Under the pieces are notes generated by a model, which did no database searches, had not been told where the DNA came from, and worked only from the letters and a program-made list of their open reading frames with translations. A DNA stretch of 64,000 nucleotides from Palaemon carinicauda. Lineage: Eukaryota > Arthropoda > Malacostraca > Decapoda > Palaemonidae. This document shows positions 46,623-61,891 of this stretch, in pieces. A program made the position numbers and the translations under genes. Within the stretch, counting starts at the first letter, position 1; the number at the start of each line of letters is the position of its first letter. Location of the stretch: the NCBI RefSeq assembly GCF_036898095.1, contig NC_090767.1, forward strand, positions 26,529,097 to 26,593,096, in the 5' to 3' direction.

Positions 46623-47278
46623 TGTGTATGACTATACTGTGTAATTATTTAATAAAAGAAAGAGCCTGTTATTATATATTTTTTCTATATAACATAGTAT
46701 AATTAGTGGACCGAGTAACTAGGGTGGTAGGCCGGAGTGACTAGGGTGGTAGGCCGGTGTGACTAGGGTGGCAGACAGGTGTACCGGTTTCAAATTACCC
46801 CCTCCAAATCTTACCCCCCCCCCCGGTAATTTGAAACCGGATTCAAACTACCGGGGGGTAACTTGATACCGGTTTCAAGCTACCCCCGGGGGTAATTTGA
46901 AACCGGTTTTATGCTACCCCCCTAGTTTCAAATTACCCCCCTCGTTTTTGCGCAGGATCTCATCATTTATGAATATTAATAAATTGCTTTTAATCAGGGT
47001 CAACACAATCATTAGGTTATATGTATATACATGTATTGTTTCACCTATTGGTATCGTTTATTAATATCCAGCCTTTATCCGTCTTATGTTTATATCTTAG
47101 CTAATAAATGTCGGATATTCCATTATCAGTCATGGGCGCATATTTTTCCGAGACAGGAAGACGAGGTGAAATTTGATTTAGACGGTTATTTTTTCCATTA
47201 TTTGAAATATTTCATAATTATATTGCAAGCAAATATTATATAAGGTATAATCAACATATTGATCATAAGTATATATGT

Positions 47279-47651
<373 letters not shown>

Positions 47652-48068
47652 CATGTATATGTATTTGTATGTATGTTGTATATACTATATCATTCATGAT
47701 ATCTGTAAATAATTTACACTTTTAATAAAGCAAGATTATAAGCAATTATAACAGTTTTAATAAAACGTGGTACAGTACATGCTGTTTGCTTCTACTGTAC
47801 TTACATTGGTTGTTTGTATACGAAAACACCTGGACTACGGTAAAGTCGTTACACTTCATAGCCCTCTATGGATGACATTGAACACAGCTTGTGTTAATCT
47901 CACAACTGTTGTTACTGATTTTAGCCTAAGGGTAGGCCGCTGTGTGTTATCATGGGCTAAATCAAATCCTATTTAAACCATCTTCCAGAGTAGTAAGTGA
48001 TGGATTCGTGTATGGATTTTTTTTTCTCTGTTGTTGATCTCGAAATGGAAAATTATTAAAAAACGGTG

Positions 48069-48254
48069 TCATAAAATGTTTAAGAATTTTACCTGAAATG
48101 TATCATAAAGAAAAAAAAGACCACGCCACATGGTCACCTGTACATTTCCATGCGGTTTATATAACACTTCTGCCCCTTTGTCATAGCTCCATTCTTTCTT
48201 ATTACTCATTTCATCAACTGACAAAACAGCAATACCTAGTAATCGAGACTTCAT
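48069..48254 (-). pseudogene. P-element/THAP9-like transposase fragment
   Basis: The minus strand encodes SVDEMSNKKEWSYDKG followed by YKPHGNVQVTMWRGLFF. The DEMS-x(5)-YD and PHxxVQVxMxRGLF pattern is that of the RNase H-like core of P/THAP9 transposases, with the first catalytic Asp in VDEM. About 60 residues remain. Family recall, no search possible. Confidence 0.45.
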
Positions 48255-49789
48255 ACCATCTTTAATGTCCTCTGGTTTAAAATGAATCGAGCTAACAGTA
48301 GCTTACACAACGTTAATTCTGTCTGCACGACGACATGCATGTTGGTAATTTATTTTTGAGCTTTTATTTTTTACGTGCATAGCATCCAAATACTACGAAG
48401 TTACTATGCATTATCAGTGACAGAATAAATGAATAAACAAGGAGATATATGGACACAAGGAGTTCTATTGTTATATTGCATCTATTGGTATAGTCAAACC
48501 ATTTTAAGAGCAAACTCGGAGCCCAATAGCGGCATTGCCAGTTCTCTTGGGTCATTTTCAAAGCACACCTGGCCTGACCGCTTTAATCTATGGGCGAGCC
48601 AAGAATAGGAGAAAAGGGTCAACTAATAAGTCATTCACCCGGATTTGAACGGTCTAAGAATATAATTCTTTAATTTGATACTCTCCCTAAATTGTTTCCT
48701 TCGTTCTTTTTGTTTGCAACCACGTGGTGACAAGTTGAAACTCTTAAATATAACAAATAGCAAAATTGTTATAAAACGATTAACATACTAACAGAAATAA
48801 TCTTAATTTTGATATCAAATGAATTCATTTCTCAATTCTGATTGATTATTAAAAGACAGGATTCTTTACAAAGGATTTAATTAACTATGTTTAATATGGT
48901 ATATTTACGTAGGTGATTGTATTGTTTTAGAATTTATCTAATTAATCGACAAAATTAATTTCTTTACAACAAAGGTTATATTAGCAAACGTGGTTATGGT
49001 GACTTCGTCAGATGAAGTTAGTGCTATCACAAAAGATTCAATAAATTAGTTCATTCAAACCATTTTCATGTCTTCCTTTATAATGTTATCAGTATGCTTA
49101 ATACCCTTGACCCAATTTGCCTTGCAAATCTGAAACAAAGTCGTTTTTTATAAGTTGGCTGCATCTGTGACACGTTTTATTGTTTGGTCAATTCCAAATT
49201 TAACAATTTCATTACCATTTTCCCATTTTTTTCTTAATATTTAATTTAGTAAATATTTTTTTCCATGTAATGCTAAAACAGGGTTCATTATGATGGTTTT
49301 GATTTCAAATATTTTTACGGGTAATATCTATCTTTTTTTACTTAATAATTGTTTTGTATAAAGTTAGATGCGTCATAGTTTGTGTTTAATTGAAAGATAA
49401 GGTCAGTTAATTAAAAATTAAAAAAAAAAAAAAAATCTCGACAATCACGCGCACACTGAAATAAAATAAAGTTTTACCTCGCCGTGATCACTAAACCTTA
49501 AATGAAAGTCTGTAACTTCAAATATTGTGAATTAGGGAATTATATGACACTTTAGGTCTTAAATACGAAAATATCAACAATCACACGAACAGAAATAAAA
49601 TAAAATTTTACCTCGCCTTTATCACAAAACCTTGAATTACAGTCTGTGACTTTTAACGTGTCATATAATTCACTAATACACAATTTTTGGTCTTAAATAC
49701 CAGATTAAACTACTTTCCCTACTGCTGCGAAGCCAACAATAAATGCATGATACATATTTGCAATGTCACATGAATTATTTATCATTCTG
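48255..49789. other. No gene recognised inside the palindrome-bounded element
   Basis: AT-rich. A diverged repeat pair lies at 49440-49510 and 49570-49640 (AAATAAAATAAAGTTTTACC and AAATAAAATAAAATTTTACC, each followed by CTCGCC and ATCAC), about 130 bp apart. Confidence 0.5.
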
Positions 49790-49990
49790 ATGAGGGGGTA
49801 ACTTGAAAACAGAGGGGGTAACTTGAAACCGGTTTCAAACTACCCCCCCCCCCCCTGGTAATCTGAAACCGGTTTCAAGTTACCGGGGGGTAATTTGAAA
49901 CGGGGGGTAACTTGAATCCTTTACACCGGTGTGACTAGGGTTGGGGGCCGCAATGACTGAGGGCCGGTGTAACTAGGAGCCGGAGTTACT

Positions 49991-50705
49991 GTAAATCCAT
50001 CTGTAACTATTCTTGTGTCAGGACGATTTGTTCCCTGGACAATATGTAGCAATTCTCTTAGATATTTTGGACGACCTGTTCTGATAGAATCGTAAGGTAT
50101 TGTGCATATTTTAAACTTAAAAGGGATTATTAGTTATCGAAATGAATACACAAAGTGTCAATATTGTCTTTAATACTTTGTGGACTAAGAAACTTCAATC
50201 GAGGTCATAACAAGTTCTATCTAACCAGTTTGGATTTTTGTCAATGTGTGTGTGGCTTCATGGAAGAGTTTAAAGGTATTTTCTATGTAAGCAAATATGT
50301 TTTTATCTATAATAGCTAACAACAAATATTAGAAATTATCTAAAGGGGGTTATAAAGGACCAGTGTTTTTGGTTGAGTTTTACCCTTGAATGACTTATAG
50401 GAGATTATACACAAATTATAATGGTGATTTAAGGAGACGTATAAATTTGGGAGGGTTCACAGACTTGGGTACTTTGTTAATTTGTGAATTTAAAGTTCAC
50501 ATTTACCTGTGTGATACAAATCAGTTCTCATTTAAGCATTGGTTCCACAATTGTGAAATGTAGTATGGGACACCATGTAATTGTAAATCTATCAAATAAC
50601 TGTTCAAGAACCGATGTCAAAAGTATGTCAAGAAAGTCTTTAGTTTCCTCTCAGTCTTTCAGATGTCTAGCGAGAGCTTATTGTATAGTCTCGGGGCTGC
50701 ATATT
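49991..50705 (-). pseudogene. LINE-Z RT fragments, continuation
   Basis: 49993-50060 (minus) reads PKYLRELL then TRIVTDGF, the segment just upstream of the AAPRLYNKLP block. 50640-50705 (minus) carries another AAPRL block (TATGCAGCCCCGAGACTATA). Intervening sequence has short ORFs only. Confidence 0.55.
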
Positions 50706-50890
50706 TGGTCCATATGTTAACTTACAATGCTTTCTTTTAAAACTGAGTTACGATATAGGTTTATTATTTGTTCCTGCTTTATTTGCATTGAGGTATTTAC
50801 CATTATTTTACGTATGTTGGTTTGTAGTATTGTAATTATGTTGGGAAGAATTTCTTGCTTAATTCCGTTTGATTTCTATGTCAATCGGAG
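50706..50890 (+). repeat. Diverged repeat pair, copy 2
   Basis: Counterpart of 45755-45960, with about 60-65% matching positions by eye. Confidence 0.5.
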
Positions 50891-51579
50891 GTGATGACGT
50901 CATATTGTTTTGTTTCGTTTATTTAATAAGATTTTGCTTACTGAGCTAATGATAATGATGCAGTAGTAATGATGATGATACAGCAGTAATAATAATGATA
51001 ATAGTATCTTTGATAATAAGTATTTAAGGCTTAATTAGCTATTCACAGAAATGTAACCACAAATCTCATAACTCGTATCTTCTATTGTTTTTTTCTATGA
51101 TCTGTAATGTTACGCTATCGATAATTCGATTCTGTGTCGTAAAAACGGCCTTAATTCGTATGACAACTTATTAATGTAAGTTATTTCATAGTAAGAATGC
51201 ACATGAGTAGTGCGTATGCTCATTATTTAAGGTTTATATCGGTATATTACAAATTAAACTGTTTAGGAAGACAAATTCTTTACCGACATTTCATCTGAAG
51301 CTGTCATGTAGGGTTCGTCAACTCAATGCAATTTTGCTTCTATCATACTGGCATTATGCCTTAAATATTATGAATAAGGCTTATATGTATGGATTCCAGC
51401 TATGTAAAAACTTATTATAAGAACAAGAAATATGCAAATTAAGGCTGATTTTATTTAAAATGGTGAAATATCGAAGCGATGAGGCATTGCCCAATAGATA
51501 CACAGATCTGTAAAAAAGCTGTAGAGGAAAATACTACTTGTGAAAATCCATGATTTAGAATCACATAACATCCATCTAT
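50891..51579. other. No gene recognised
   Basis: AT-rich sequence with GATGATGATA and AATAATGATAATAG low-complexity stretches near 50945-51005. Nothing else identified. Confidence 0.5.
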
Positions 51580-51582
51580 TTT

Positions 51583-51730
51583 ATTACCTCCGCCACCGAA
51601 GTTGGGGGGAGGTTATGTCTTCGCTCCTGTTTGTGTATGTGCGTTTGTTTGTGAAGAGCTTTCTGGCCACAGTTTTAATTGTCGAGTAATGAAACTTGCA
51701 AGGATTATCTGTTACGTAAAGAAGTTCAAA
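51583..51730 (+). mobile_element. Dispersed ACCTCCGCCA repeat, short copy
   Basis: TTATTACCTCCGCCACCGAA to TAATGAAACTTGCAAGGATT and ACGTAAAGAAG matches 63564-63706. This repeat type is widespread in invertebrate genomes (recall). The copy ends before the AAGGTCA part. Confidence 0.75.
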
Positions 51731-52147
51731 ATGCTGTTTCAAATTGCTACATGTTTGCCTCTCCTACTCTCTGTATCTTTGGTTACCAATGCTTTGCCAT
51801 TTTAATCACATACTTATTGTCATTCCAAATCAATTTCTTTACTATAGGACAGTGAATTAAGTCATTCTATAGTTACTTAATAAATACTCTGTTTTTTCTA
51901 CTGACCCGTTATGAAAACATCATGTCATACTGATGATGTATTAGGTCACAGTCAATCTGGTCTCACAGCCTTGCTACTCTGTTTTTCATATTTTTATAAG
52001 ACAATCCAAGAGGCATCTAACTGTACTGTACATTTACAGCATTAATTCCAGTATTTTATCCTTTGTCCAACAACTGAGGGACAAAGACATTCATTATGGA
52101 CATAGAAAGTATTCCTGTCACTTTCTACAAGTTCCAAGGACTCATTC

Positions 52148-52148
<1 letters not shown>

Positions 52149-52215
<67 letters not shown>

Positions 52216-52325
52216 GCTAGGCTACAACCTTAGTTGGAAAAGAAGGTTATTATAGGACCAAGGATTCCTAACAGGGAAAATAGCCCAGTGAGGAAAGGAA
52301 ATAAGGAAACAGATGGAATAATGTG
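52149..52325 (-). mobile_element. TAA-tailed retroposon copy with (ATT)n
   Basis: (ATT)n at 52149-52214, then GCTAGGCTACAACCTTAGTT and AACAGGGAAAATAGCCCAGT, GAGGAAAGGAAATAAGG. Confidence 0.8.
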
Positions 52326-52648
52326 TCTGAGTGTATCCTGAAGCAAGTGAGCTCTATACATTATTATTTTGTTGTGGATCTGAAATAGTTGGAAGAATGT
52401 GTGTCAGAAAAAACTTCAGTTCTAAAGTTTTTCTTTTCCTTTTTGTGATTCTTTGTAAAGTGTTATGGCATAAACATCTTGGAGTGTCTTCTCTTGCTTT
52501 ATATATGCATGTATAAAGTAATTGGTATATATTTTACAGCTTTCTGCCTTTTTCGATGGTATGGAGATTAGTTCATATAATTTGAAAATTTTAGCATTTT
52601 TAATCTATATTTTCCGTACTAGTTGTGTAAGTTTGTTTCTCCATGAAA

Positions 52649-54434
<1,786 letters not shown>

Positions 54435-54505
54435 ATAATTGATTGATTGATTTAAAGTTTTCTGGCATCTCGACATCTATGGTCATTGACGCCAATCCCT
54501 AACAA
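54435..54505 (-). mobile_element. I/Jockey-like LINE 3' end, 5'-truncated, reverse
   Basis: The (GATT)n tail and the sequence TTTAAAGTTTTCTGGCATCT to TCATTGACGCC are the inverse of the 3' end at 56040-56105. Confidence 0.75.
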
Positions 54506-54639
54506 AATAATGAAGCTTTTGGACCAGGGGAAAACAGCAATGAAATTGGACCATGTCCCCAATGACAGATTTTGTTACATGTTCGTGGATCTTAAGTGAC
54601 TGTACAGGAGGAGCGAAGAATCATTGGGCTATTCACCTT

Positions 54640-54696
54640 GCTGGAGCCCTTTGGCTTACACCATCCTGATTTTCCAGCTTCGGTTGTAGCTTATCA

Positions 54697-54735
<39 letters not shown>

Positions 54736-54737
54736 TA
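54640..54737 (+). mobile_element. TAA-tailed retroposon, very short copy
   Basis: GCTGGAGCCCTTTGGCTTAC to CGGTTGTAGCTTATCAAATA, then (ATA)n. Only the 3' terminal 60 bp and tail. Confidence 0.75.
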
Positions 54738-55149
54738 ATACCTATTATCCTGCTTCCATTTTGCTGTCCAACCTCTCAACTTTTAATTCCTATTGTACAG
54801 TTGCCTTCATTAATTCCGGCAAGGAAATGTCTGATATCTTTATATTGTAGCCGATAAGGCTGTGTTTAACTAAAGATGAACTGTTTGCAACGTTACCTGT
54901 AGAACACAGTTGTTGTGCTTACAGCTTGTAAACCCTTGATCAAAGGCAGTTTAATTAGTTTTACTTATGTCTGTACAGGAAAACATTATTATTTTCTCAT
55001 CACCACTTCGTAAAATGAATACAAATGCCTTTGACCTCTTGTTTACAAGTTCAAAGAGATATCTTTTTGTAAAAATTCTATTGGTATTAAAAAGAATATG
55101 ACATGCCTAGAAGCAGTCTCTTTTTATGGAACATGTTGCAGAACATAGG

Positions 55150-56105
55150 GAGTTGACTTTTATATAAATTGATGGCTCCAAATCTGATGTTGGCGTTGGA
55201 TTTGGAGTACATGTTAATGGTTTTAATTGTAGAGGTGCACTTCCTCCAATATCTTCCATATTTACTGCCCAACTGTATTGCATATTAGCCGTTAGAGGAG
55301 GGAGGTAATTTTACCATTATTAGTGATGAAAGGAGTGTCCTTCAAACTTTAGAAGTTTTTAATTGTAGTAACCTTATAATTTTAAAGATTTTAGAATGGC
55401 CATTTATTATAGGACTGAGAGGTATAACAGTTCAATTTTGCTGGGTTCCGGCAAACGTAGGTGTGTCTGGGAATGAGGAGACAGATTCACTGGCAAAGAA
55501 TTCTGTAGCCGAGTTGCTGCCAGAAAGATATCCCATTCTCATTCTTTCTCTGTAAAGATTGCTTACCTTACATTAAGAATTTGATTTCTAATAATTGGCA
55601 ACAGCATTAGAATAATTGTAAATAAAATGAGAGTGATAACAAATGTTACATCCCCTTGGAAGTATAACATAATGCCCCGAAAGTAGGAGACTTCTCTTTG
55701 TCGTCTCCTCATTGTCGTCTCCTCATTGGTCAAACTCGGATAACATATGAATTTCTGCTAACTGTTCAACACCAGCCATATTGTGATGACTGTTTGGTAC
55801 CCTTGACAGTGACGTATTTGTTGACGGAATGTCCCACTTATAATACCGGAAGATATAGATATCTGTTTGAGGCTCGAGGTGCGGATGGCAGGTTCATCCT
55901 TGCCAAGATTCTTGGACATGATGTGTCATATTTTCCTATCGGTATTTTTAGATTTATTTCAGAAGCAGGTCTTCTGGAAGCTGTTTAACCTTTATAATAT
56001 CTCTGCTTTTATGGTTTTTATTGATTCTTTATTTATAATAGATGATATCGGCGTCAATGTCCTTAGATGTCAGGATACCAGAAAAGTTTAAATCAATCAA
56101 TCAAT
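55150..56105 (+). pseudogene. I/Jockey-like LINE 3' part: RNase H, zinc-knuckle region and tail
   Basis: The RNase H domain starts at IDGSKSDVGVGFGVH (first Asp at about 55171). It continues as FTAQLYCILAV (the Glu position replaced by Gln in TAQL), SDERSVLQTLEVFN and CWVPANVGVSGNEETDSLAK (last Asp). After frameshifts, 55698-55988 encodes the Cys/His segment HCRLLIGQTRITYEFLL then CDDCLVPLTVTYLLTECP, typical of the C-terminus of these LINE proteins. The element ends in a (TCAA)n tail at 56088-56105. Inactive. Confidence 0.88.
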
Positions 56106-56749
56106 CTACTTTGGTTGACAAAGATGCGAATAGCTGTGTTTTCTTTCAAAATAGATTATTCTTTGAAGATATTCTAATAAGTCTTTAGATATTAGAGTAA
56201 TGTCAGTCCGATTTGAAATACATTACTTACTCTTATAAAGTTCGTGCCATGGAATGAATTTTTTTTTCTTTTTTGGGGAAATGCTTATTTCACTCAAAAA
56301 TTACTTTATTTCACAAGGTGAATATAAAACAGTCAGCTTGTACGATTCACTCTTGTATTTATACCTATGAAATACAAACTAAATGGTGTTCATACAAGTC
56401 TCCTGTTTAAAGTCTATTATATTCCAAGTTGTCTACCTAGATATATCTTAGTCAAAATGCTACTTTTAGAGTTAATGGAGAGATTAACCAGAGAAACGAA
56501 GAATGTGGTTGAGGTCCCTGATTATCGTAGGAAATTTGCCCCCCGGAGAGGGACATTCTAGTTGTTAGAGGCACACAATTGAGATATATTTGCATTCTGT
56601 TAATTATTGTTTGTGTGGGATTCTCAATATGATTATAACTGCAGGAATATATCCTTCTTAGCACAGGTTGAAATCAAAACACAAGTTAACTCATCCTTCT
56701 GCTTGTCTAAATTTCATAGTTTTGTGGTTTCATAAATACAGTGATTGAA
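56106..56749. other. No gene recognised
   Basis: AT-rich DNA upstream of duplication block B. The two short ORFs (56367-56561 and its antisense) have no recognisable motif. Confidence 0.45.
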
Positions 56750-56887
56750 AGTAAATATATAGAATATTATGATAGAAAATGCAGCACAGTATATACATTG
56801 TATTGAATAATACTAGGGGAAATACTTCTGATCTAGGGATATTCTAGTGCTTGTCTAGGGATGTTTTTGACTGCTGTGGAAGGAGAT

Positions 56888-56922
56888 TCAGTCCGCCATA
56901 AACCCGGCCGGAAAAGGACTTG
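56888..56922 (+). promoter_or_regulatory. Candidate core promoter B: Inr plus DPE-like
   Basis: TCAGTC at 56888-56893 with A+1 at 56890. GGACTTG at 56916-56922 lies at +27 to +33, one base short of ideal and one base from the consensus. Flanks match copy A (TGTCTAGGGATGTTTTT upstream, GGAAAAGGAC before the DPE). Confidence 0.4.
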
Positions 56923-56958
56923 GGTTTTAACTAGTGCTGAGAAAAATTGAGGGAAAAG
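56890..56958 (+). other. Candidate first exon B (69 nt) with splice donor
   Basis: From the predicted start to AAAAG|GTAAGG at 56958/56959. No ATG in the position used in copy A. Probably an untranslated exon if real. Confidence 0.35.
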
Positions 56959-57404
56959 GTAAGGAGTCATTTAACGGCTTTATTTCTCTTATTTCCTGTC
57001 TGGTGTTTAATCACCATAAACTCTAGAGATTCATTTCCTTAAATTGGCGAAGAAAGTTTACGTGGAATTTGTGAGAGGTTATTGTATGCGATATTCCAAG
57101 TGGCTGTAGTCATCATTAGTGTGGTTTTGAGTTCCAAGTAGGAACACTATAATCGATTTCAATAGCAGTTGTTTACAAAGGAAGAAATTGAGTAATCACC
57201 AGCACCATTGCATGGCCACAGGTCTAAATTTTTTATTGGCGCCAGAGAGGAATTTAGAGGGCATTATCTTAGAAAAAATTTATTAATATCTTATTTAATA
57301 AATGATTTTTAGTTACATATTTTCTTTTTGAAATTGGATGCCAATTGACTTAACTTTATTTGTGCATAGTCTACCAATTGTTGAAAATTGTAAAGAAAAA
57401 AAAA

Positions 57405-57560
57405 TTAATTTGTGCATATTTTTGTCTGCAAAAGGGGAAAAAAGGCTTCATGAATTTTAGATGCTAGGTAAAGGATAGTTATTGAGGAATTAATTGTGTA
57501 GGAATAAACTTACAAAACAATTCATTACTTGACAAAAAGATACAATCGTGAGCAGCTGAA
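57405..57560 (+). repeat. Local duplication block B2
   Basis: Counterpart of 44290-44440 (GTGCATATTTTTGTCTGCAA, TTCATGAATTTTAGATGC, AACAATTCATTACTTGAC). Confidence 0.65.
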
Positions 57561-57609
57561 CATACACATCGTATATAAATCAAATTCATTTATCACTTTA
57601 CCTTTGCCA

Positions 57610-58232
57610 AAGATTAATGCTACCGCTAGAGAGTTATGGGGTCTTTTGCCTGGCCAGACAGTACTACATTAGATCCTTCTCTCTGGTTACGGTTCTTTCC
57701 CTTTGCCTACACATACAGCGAATAGTCTGATATATTCTTTAAAAATTCTCCTCTGTCCTCATACACCTAACAACACTGAGATTACCAAACAATTGTTCTT
57801 CGCCCAAGGGGTTGACTACTGCACTGTAATTGTTCAGTGGCTACTTTCGCTTGGTAAGGGTAGAAGAGAGACTTTAGCTATGGTAGGCAGCTCTTCTAGG
57901 AGAAGGACACTCCAAAATCAAACCATCGTTCTCTGGCCTTGGGTAGTGCCATAACCTCTGTACCATGGTCTTCCACTATCTTGGGATAGAGTTCTTTTGC
58001 TTGAGGTTACACTCGGGCACACTATTCTATCTCGTTTCCCTTCCTCTTGTTTTGTTAGTTTTTATAGTTTATATAGTATATATTTATTTTAATATTCTTT
58101 AATTATTTATTTTTTTCTTGTTTCCTCTCCTCACTGGGCTATTTTCCCTGTTGGAGCCACTGGACTTATAGCATTCTACTTTTCCGGCTAAGGTTGTAGC
58201 TTAGCAATTAATAGTAATAATAATAATAATAA
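57610..58232 (+). mobile_element. TAA-tailed retroposon, long copy
   Basis: From GCTACCGCTAGAGAGTTATG to GGTTGTAGCTTAGCAATTAA and a (TAA)n tail at 58207-58232. Colinear with 37656-38285. It is inserted in block B but not in block A. Confidence 0.8.
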
Positions 58233-58244
58233 CCCCTTATTAGA

Positions 58245-58481
58245 TATCATTCACTTGGAAGGAAGTACACACAATTTCTGATAGATGAAAACAACTATTA
58301 GTTTTAGATATCTTCCTTTGGTCTCAACCAACGGCAGTCTTGGGAAGGTCATCATTTGTACAGCTCTGCAATTTTTTGTGAAATAAATAGATTAGTTTAA
58401 GATTCTTGATTCGGTGCCTACCATCTATGGGTGTTGTCAACAGCCTAGTTCGACAGATGTTGGCAGTATCAGCCAAACTTA

Positions 58482-58547
<66 letters not shown>

Positions 58548-58580
58548 TAGAACCAAAATTTAAAAAGCGATATATTCATA
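58245..58580 (+). repeat. Local duplication block B3 with (CT)n
   Basis: Counterpart of 45240-45560. The (CT)n tract is at 58484-58543. Confidence 0.65.
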
Positions 58581-58880
58581 ACAGAAATCTCACAAGTGGG
58601 TGATCATTTCAACTACAGTAATCATTTGAATCTGGAATAATCCTGCCTCTCAATTACTTGACATTTAACTTCAAAAGTTCAATAGTTACCAAGATTTGAA
58701 TCTAAGTTGACTTGTACAAGCAATAGAAACTTAGTCCATACCCATAAGAGTAATTTGTGTCAAATGTACAGTAGTTTCCTGCAAGTTCTTACATTCATAT
58801 ATGGTTTAATAGCTTTCAGTTGGTTTCCTTCTTTTATTTAGATGGACTTCTTGTATACTTAGCTGTATCAAATATAATTA

Positions 58881-59238
<358 letters not shown>

Positions 59239-59284
59239 TAGAGTTTCATTATCACCTGGTATGAGTCGGTACTACTCGCAAGTA

Positions 59285-59480
59285 AATCATCATCATCATC
59301 ATCTCTCTCCCCTATTGACGCCAAGGACCTCAGAGAGGATTCATTAGCTAAACTTATCAAAGGATAGCTAGTGCCTTATGATGCGCAGTGCCTATCTAAC
59401 TAAGGCAAGGGACCCTTGCCGGTCCGTACTAGTTCCAGTAAGATCATCCTCCAAGCATCGAGAGTAGAAGCCGAAGAGGC
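59285..59480 (-). mobile_element. Possible LINE 3' end with (ATG)n tail, reverse
   Basis: (ATC)n at 59288-59300 is followed by CTATTGACGCCAAGGACCTC. In the minus orientation this is a GGTCCTTGGCGTCAATAG block with an (ATG)n tail, as in RTE-type LINE ends of decapods (recall). Confidence 0.35.
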
Positions 59481-60173
59481 ATCTTGTCTATAGCAATAAC
59501 ATTTAGTTTGTCTTGGAATTGAACTGTGATATCTTACATTAAATTCCTTTTGAACAAGAATAAAATCTAAACTTAATAGGAGCAGTGTTACAAAAGAAGA
59601 GAGAGAGAGATTTTGAGTGACAATTTGAATATTTAATCCATTGTAAAAGTTTGTTATATCTGTAAAGTAGGTTAAAAGTATCAGTATAGTGAGATAGGTT
59701 TTATCAGTAAGAGCTAATGTGTTCGGTAACCAATTTTCTACAGAGCGAAAAATTGTCGAATCTAAACTTTTTTTTCTTCCGTAACCAGATCAAGTCGTGA
59801 TGCTACATAAGGTGACCAACGTAGTGTTTAGACAGAAAGCAAGATATTTGTTCTTACGTTTTAGAAGAAGTTCAAGTTTATGCTTAATATTTTGTTTATA
59901 AAGCTTCCATTAAAGGTCCATATGTTAAATATACAATGAAATAATGATTCTTTGCACGAATAAATACTGTGTATATTTAAGGGACGTTTATTTAACAAAT
60001 ATTCTCTATCTAGATTTGCTTGAATTATCTAGGGTTTATTTATAGAAACGACTTTGATTGTGACAAGTGTCTTTGTGTGTGAATCCTGTAAACTTGTAAA
60101 GAATAGCAGCAGTATTATTATTAGGTTTCCATTTGGATTTATCAATTAACTCACAAATTCAACAGTCACCTGT

Positions 60174-60261
<88 letters not shown>

Positions 60262-61588
60262 GGGTGTTGTATAATCATGCTACCTGCTAATGCCTTTTAT
60301 TTCCTTCCTACAATCACTACGTCATTTACTTTGGATTAATATAATGATTCAGTGGAATAAAGTTATTTCAGCTTCAGTTGAATATTTAATTTGTAATATC
60401 ATTTCTCTCTCTCTTTTATGATAATGATTGTCATTGTCTGTACTCGTTTCATTATGTACTGAAGAGGAGAGGATTACTTTTTTTTCTGTCCATTAGTCTC
60501 GCATGATATACAGTAGTACATACAGAACGTTGGTGTTACTGAAGTGTCAAAGAGCTATTTCTTTCATAATCTTCTTATGCTGCATTTCTTCTTCTTCCAG
60601 TTTCCTGGAATATTTCATCCAATGTAATTTGTTTGCGGGGCTCATATATCCTCTAGTGCAGTCGGTTTATCGTGTTGGCAAGCGTTGTTAATGTAGTCGA
60701 GCTACCGGCTCCGTAAGAGAGGCGGAAGCCCTTGATAATTCCAGGGCGTGTCGGTATAAAGAGATGACATGTGAATCTGGTAGGCGGTCCTCCATACGTT
60801 TAGGAACCCACAGGGTAATGGGCGTTTGCCTCCAAAGTCCAGAGATTCCAAGCCCAGTCATTTCCCGAAGCTATCCAGGGTCTGTTTGGGGATGCTACAG
60901 ATCAAGGGGTGGTTCTGTAACTCTTTTGGAGTTGCATTAAGCAAAGAGTTATCTTTTAAATAGAACTATTTTTAAGAATCAGAAGCAGAGGTTATTAGAG
61001 ATGCTGATCGTGAATTGAAATGGCGAGATATTTTAAAGTTCCTTGCTGAACATATATTAAACGACCTCTTCAAGAGATACTTCATTGTCATACCGATGTA
61101 GGCAGTTTGACATTTCTTTACTGCGCAAATTCATTGGTATACGACGATTGTCTTATTCAGTGAGTGCTGCACTAGTTAGAACAGCTCGTTTTTTTAGATG
61201 ACGACTGTGCATTAGATGCTTTTAGTGAAGTGTGCTGTGCTAGCTTTTTGGTCGCAGTTCGATACAATCGTGCCAAATACCCACAATCTTTCAATCTCAT
61301 TTCGACGTCCTTTTTCGAATATCTATTGAAACTGGGCGTTACTCAAGATTTCTGCAAGGGAGGCTTTCCATGTTGACAAGTGAGAAATGGCCCCTGGGAC
61401 GTAAGATCTGATGGTGCTGGTCTTATGTATGACGGGGGTTTGAATGCATTGTACAGTATAATATTGCAGATTCCTAAATACTTATGTATAATTTTCATAT
61501 GGTGAAATTATTTGTATATTTTCAGCTTTGGGGATGATTATATCCTGTATAGATAAACTTGCACATTCTAATAACTTACATGAATTTG

Positions 61589-61590
<2 letters not shown>
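59481..61590. other. No gene recognised; (CT)n at 60179-60257
   Basis: Unassigned. 60640-60960 is less AT-rich than its surroundings (GCTACCGGCTCCGTAAGAGA) but has no recognisable ORF or RNA motif. Confidence 0.4.

Positions 61591-61638
<48 letters not shown>
61591..61638. repeat. (CT)n microsatellite
   Basis: Pure dinucleotide tract. Confidence 0.95.
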
Positions 61639-61641
<3 letters not shown>

Positions 61642-61833
61642 ATAGGTAAGCGAGCTTAGTTATTTGAGTGAATGGTGTTAGATTATGTAGCAAAGCTTAT
61701 CCAGTGTCACTGTTGACATAACCAGCGATATTAGATTCCCAATTATTAGTCGAAAATTGTAAGTAATGAGATAAACTGAATGGTGGAATTTCATCGAACA
61801 AATTAGGTGTAAAATTGGTAATATGCCCCCCCC

Positions 61834-61837
<4 letters not shown>

Positions 61838-61891
<54 letters not shown>

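Larger units (their letters stand above)
56750..57290 (+). repeat. Local duplication block B1
   Basis: Counterpart of 42660-43312 in the same orientation, about 14 kb away. It is uninterrupted by mitochondrial DNA: sequence continues from CATTATCTTA at about 57265 through about 140 bp of AT-rich DNA to the part matching 44290. Confidence 0.7.

Noticed and set aside
46805..46960. Rho-independent-type hairpins or bacterial terminators
   Set aside because: Palindromes are symmetric repeats at both ends of an insertion in animal DNA; a terminator reading makes no sense here.
60640..60960. Possible structured RNA gene in the GC-richer patch
   Set aside because: No box motifs, anticodon arm or snRNA signature could be identified by eye.
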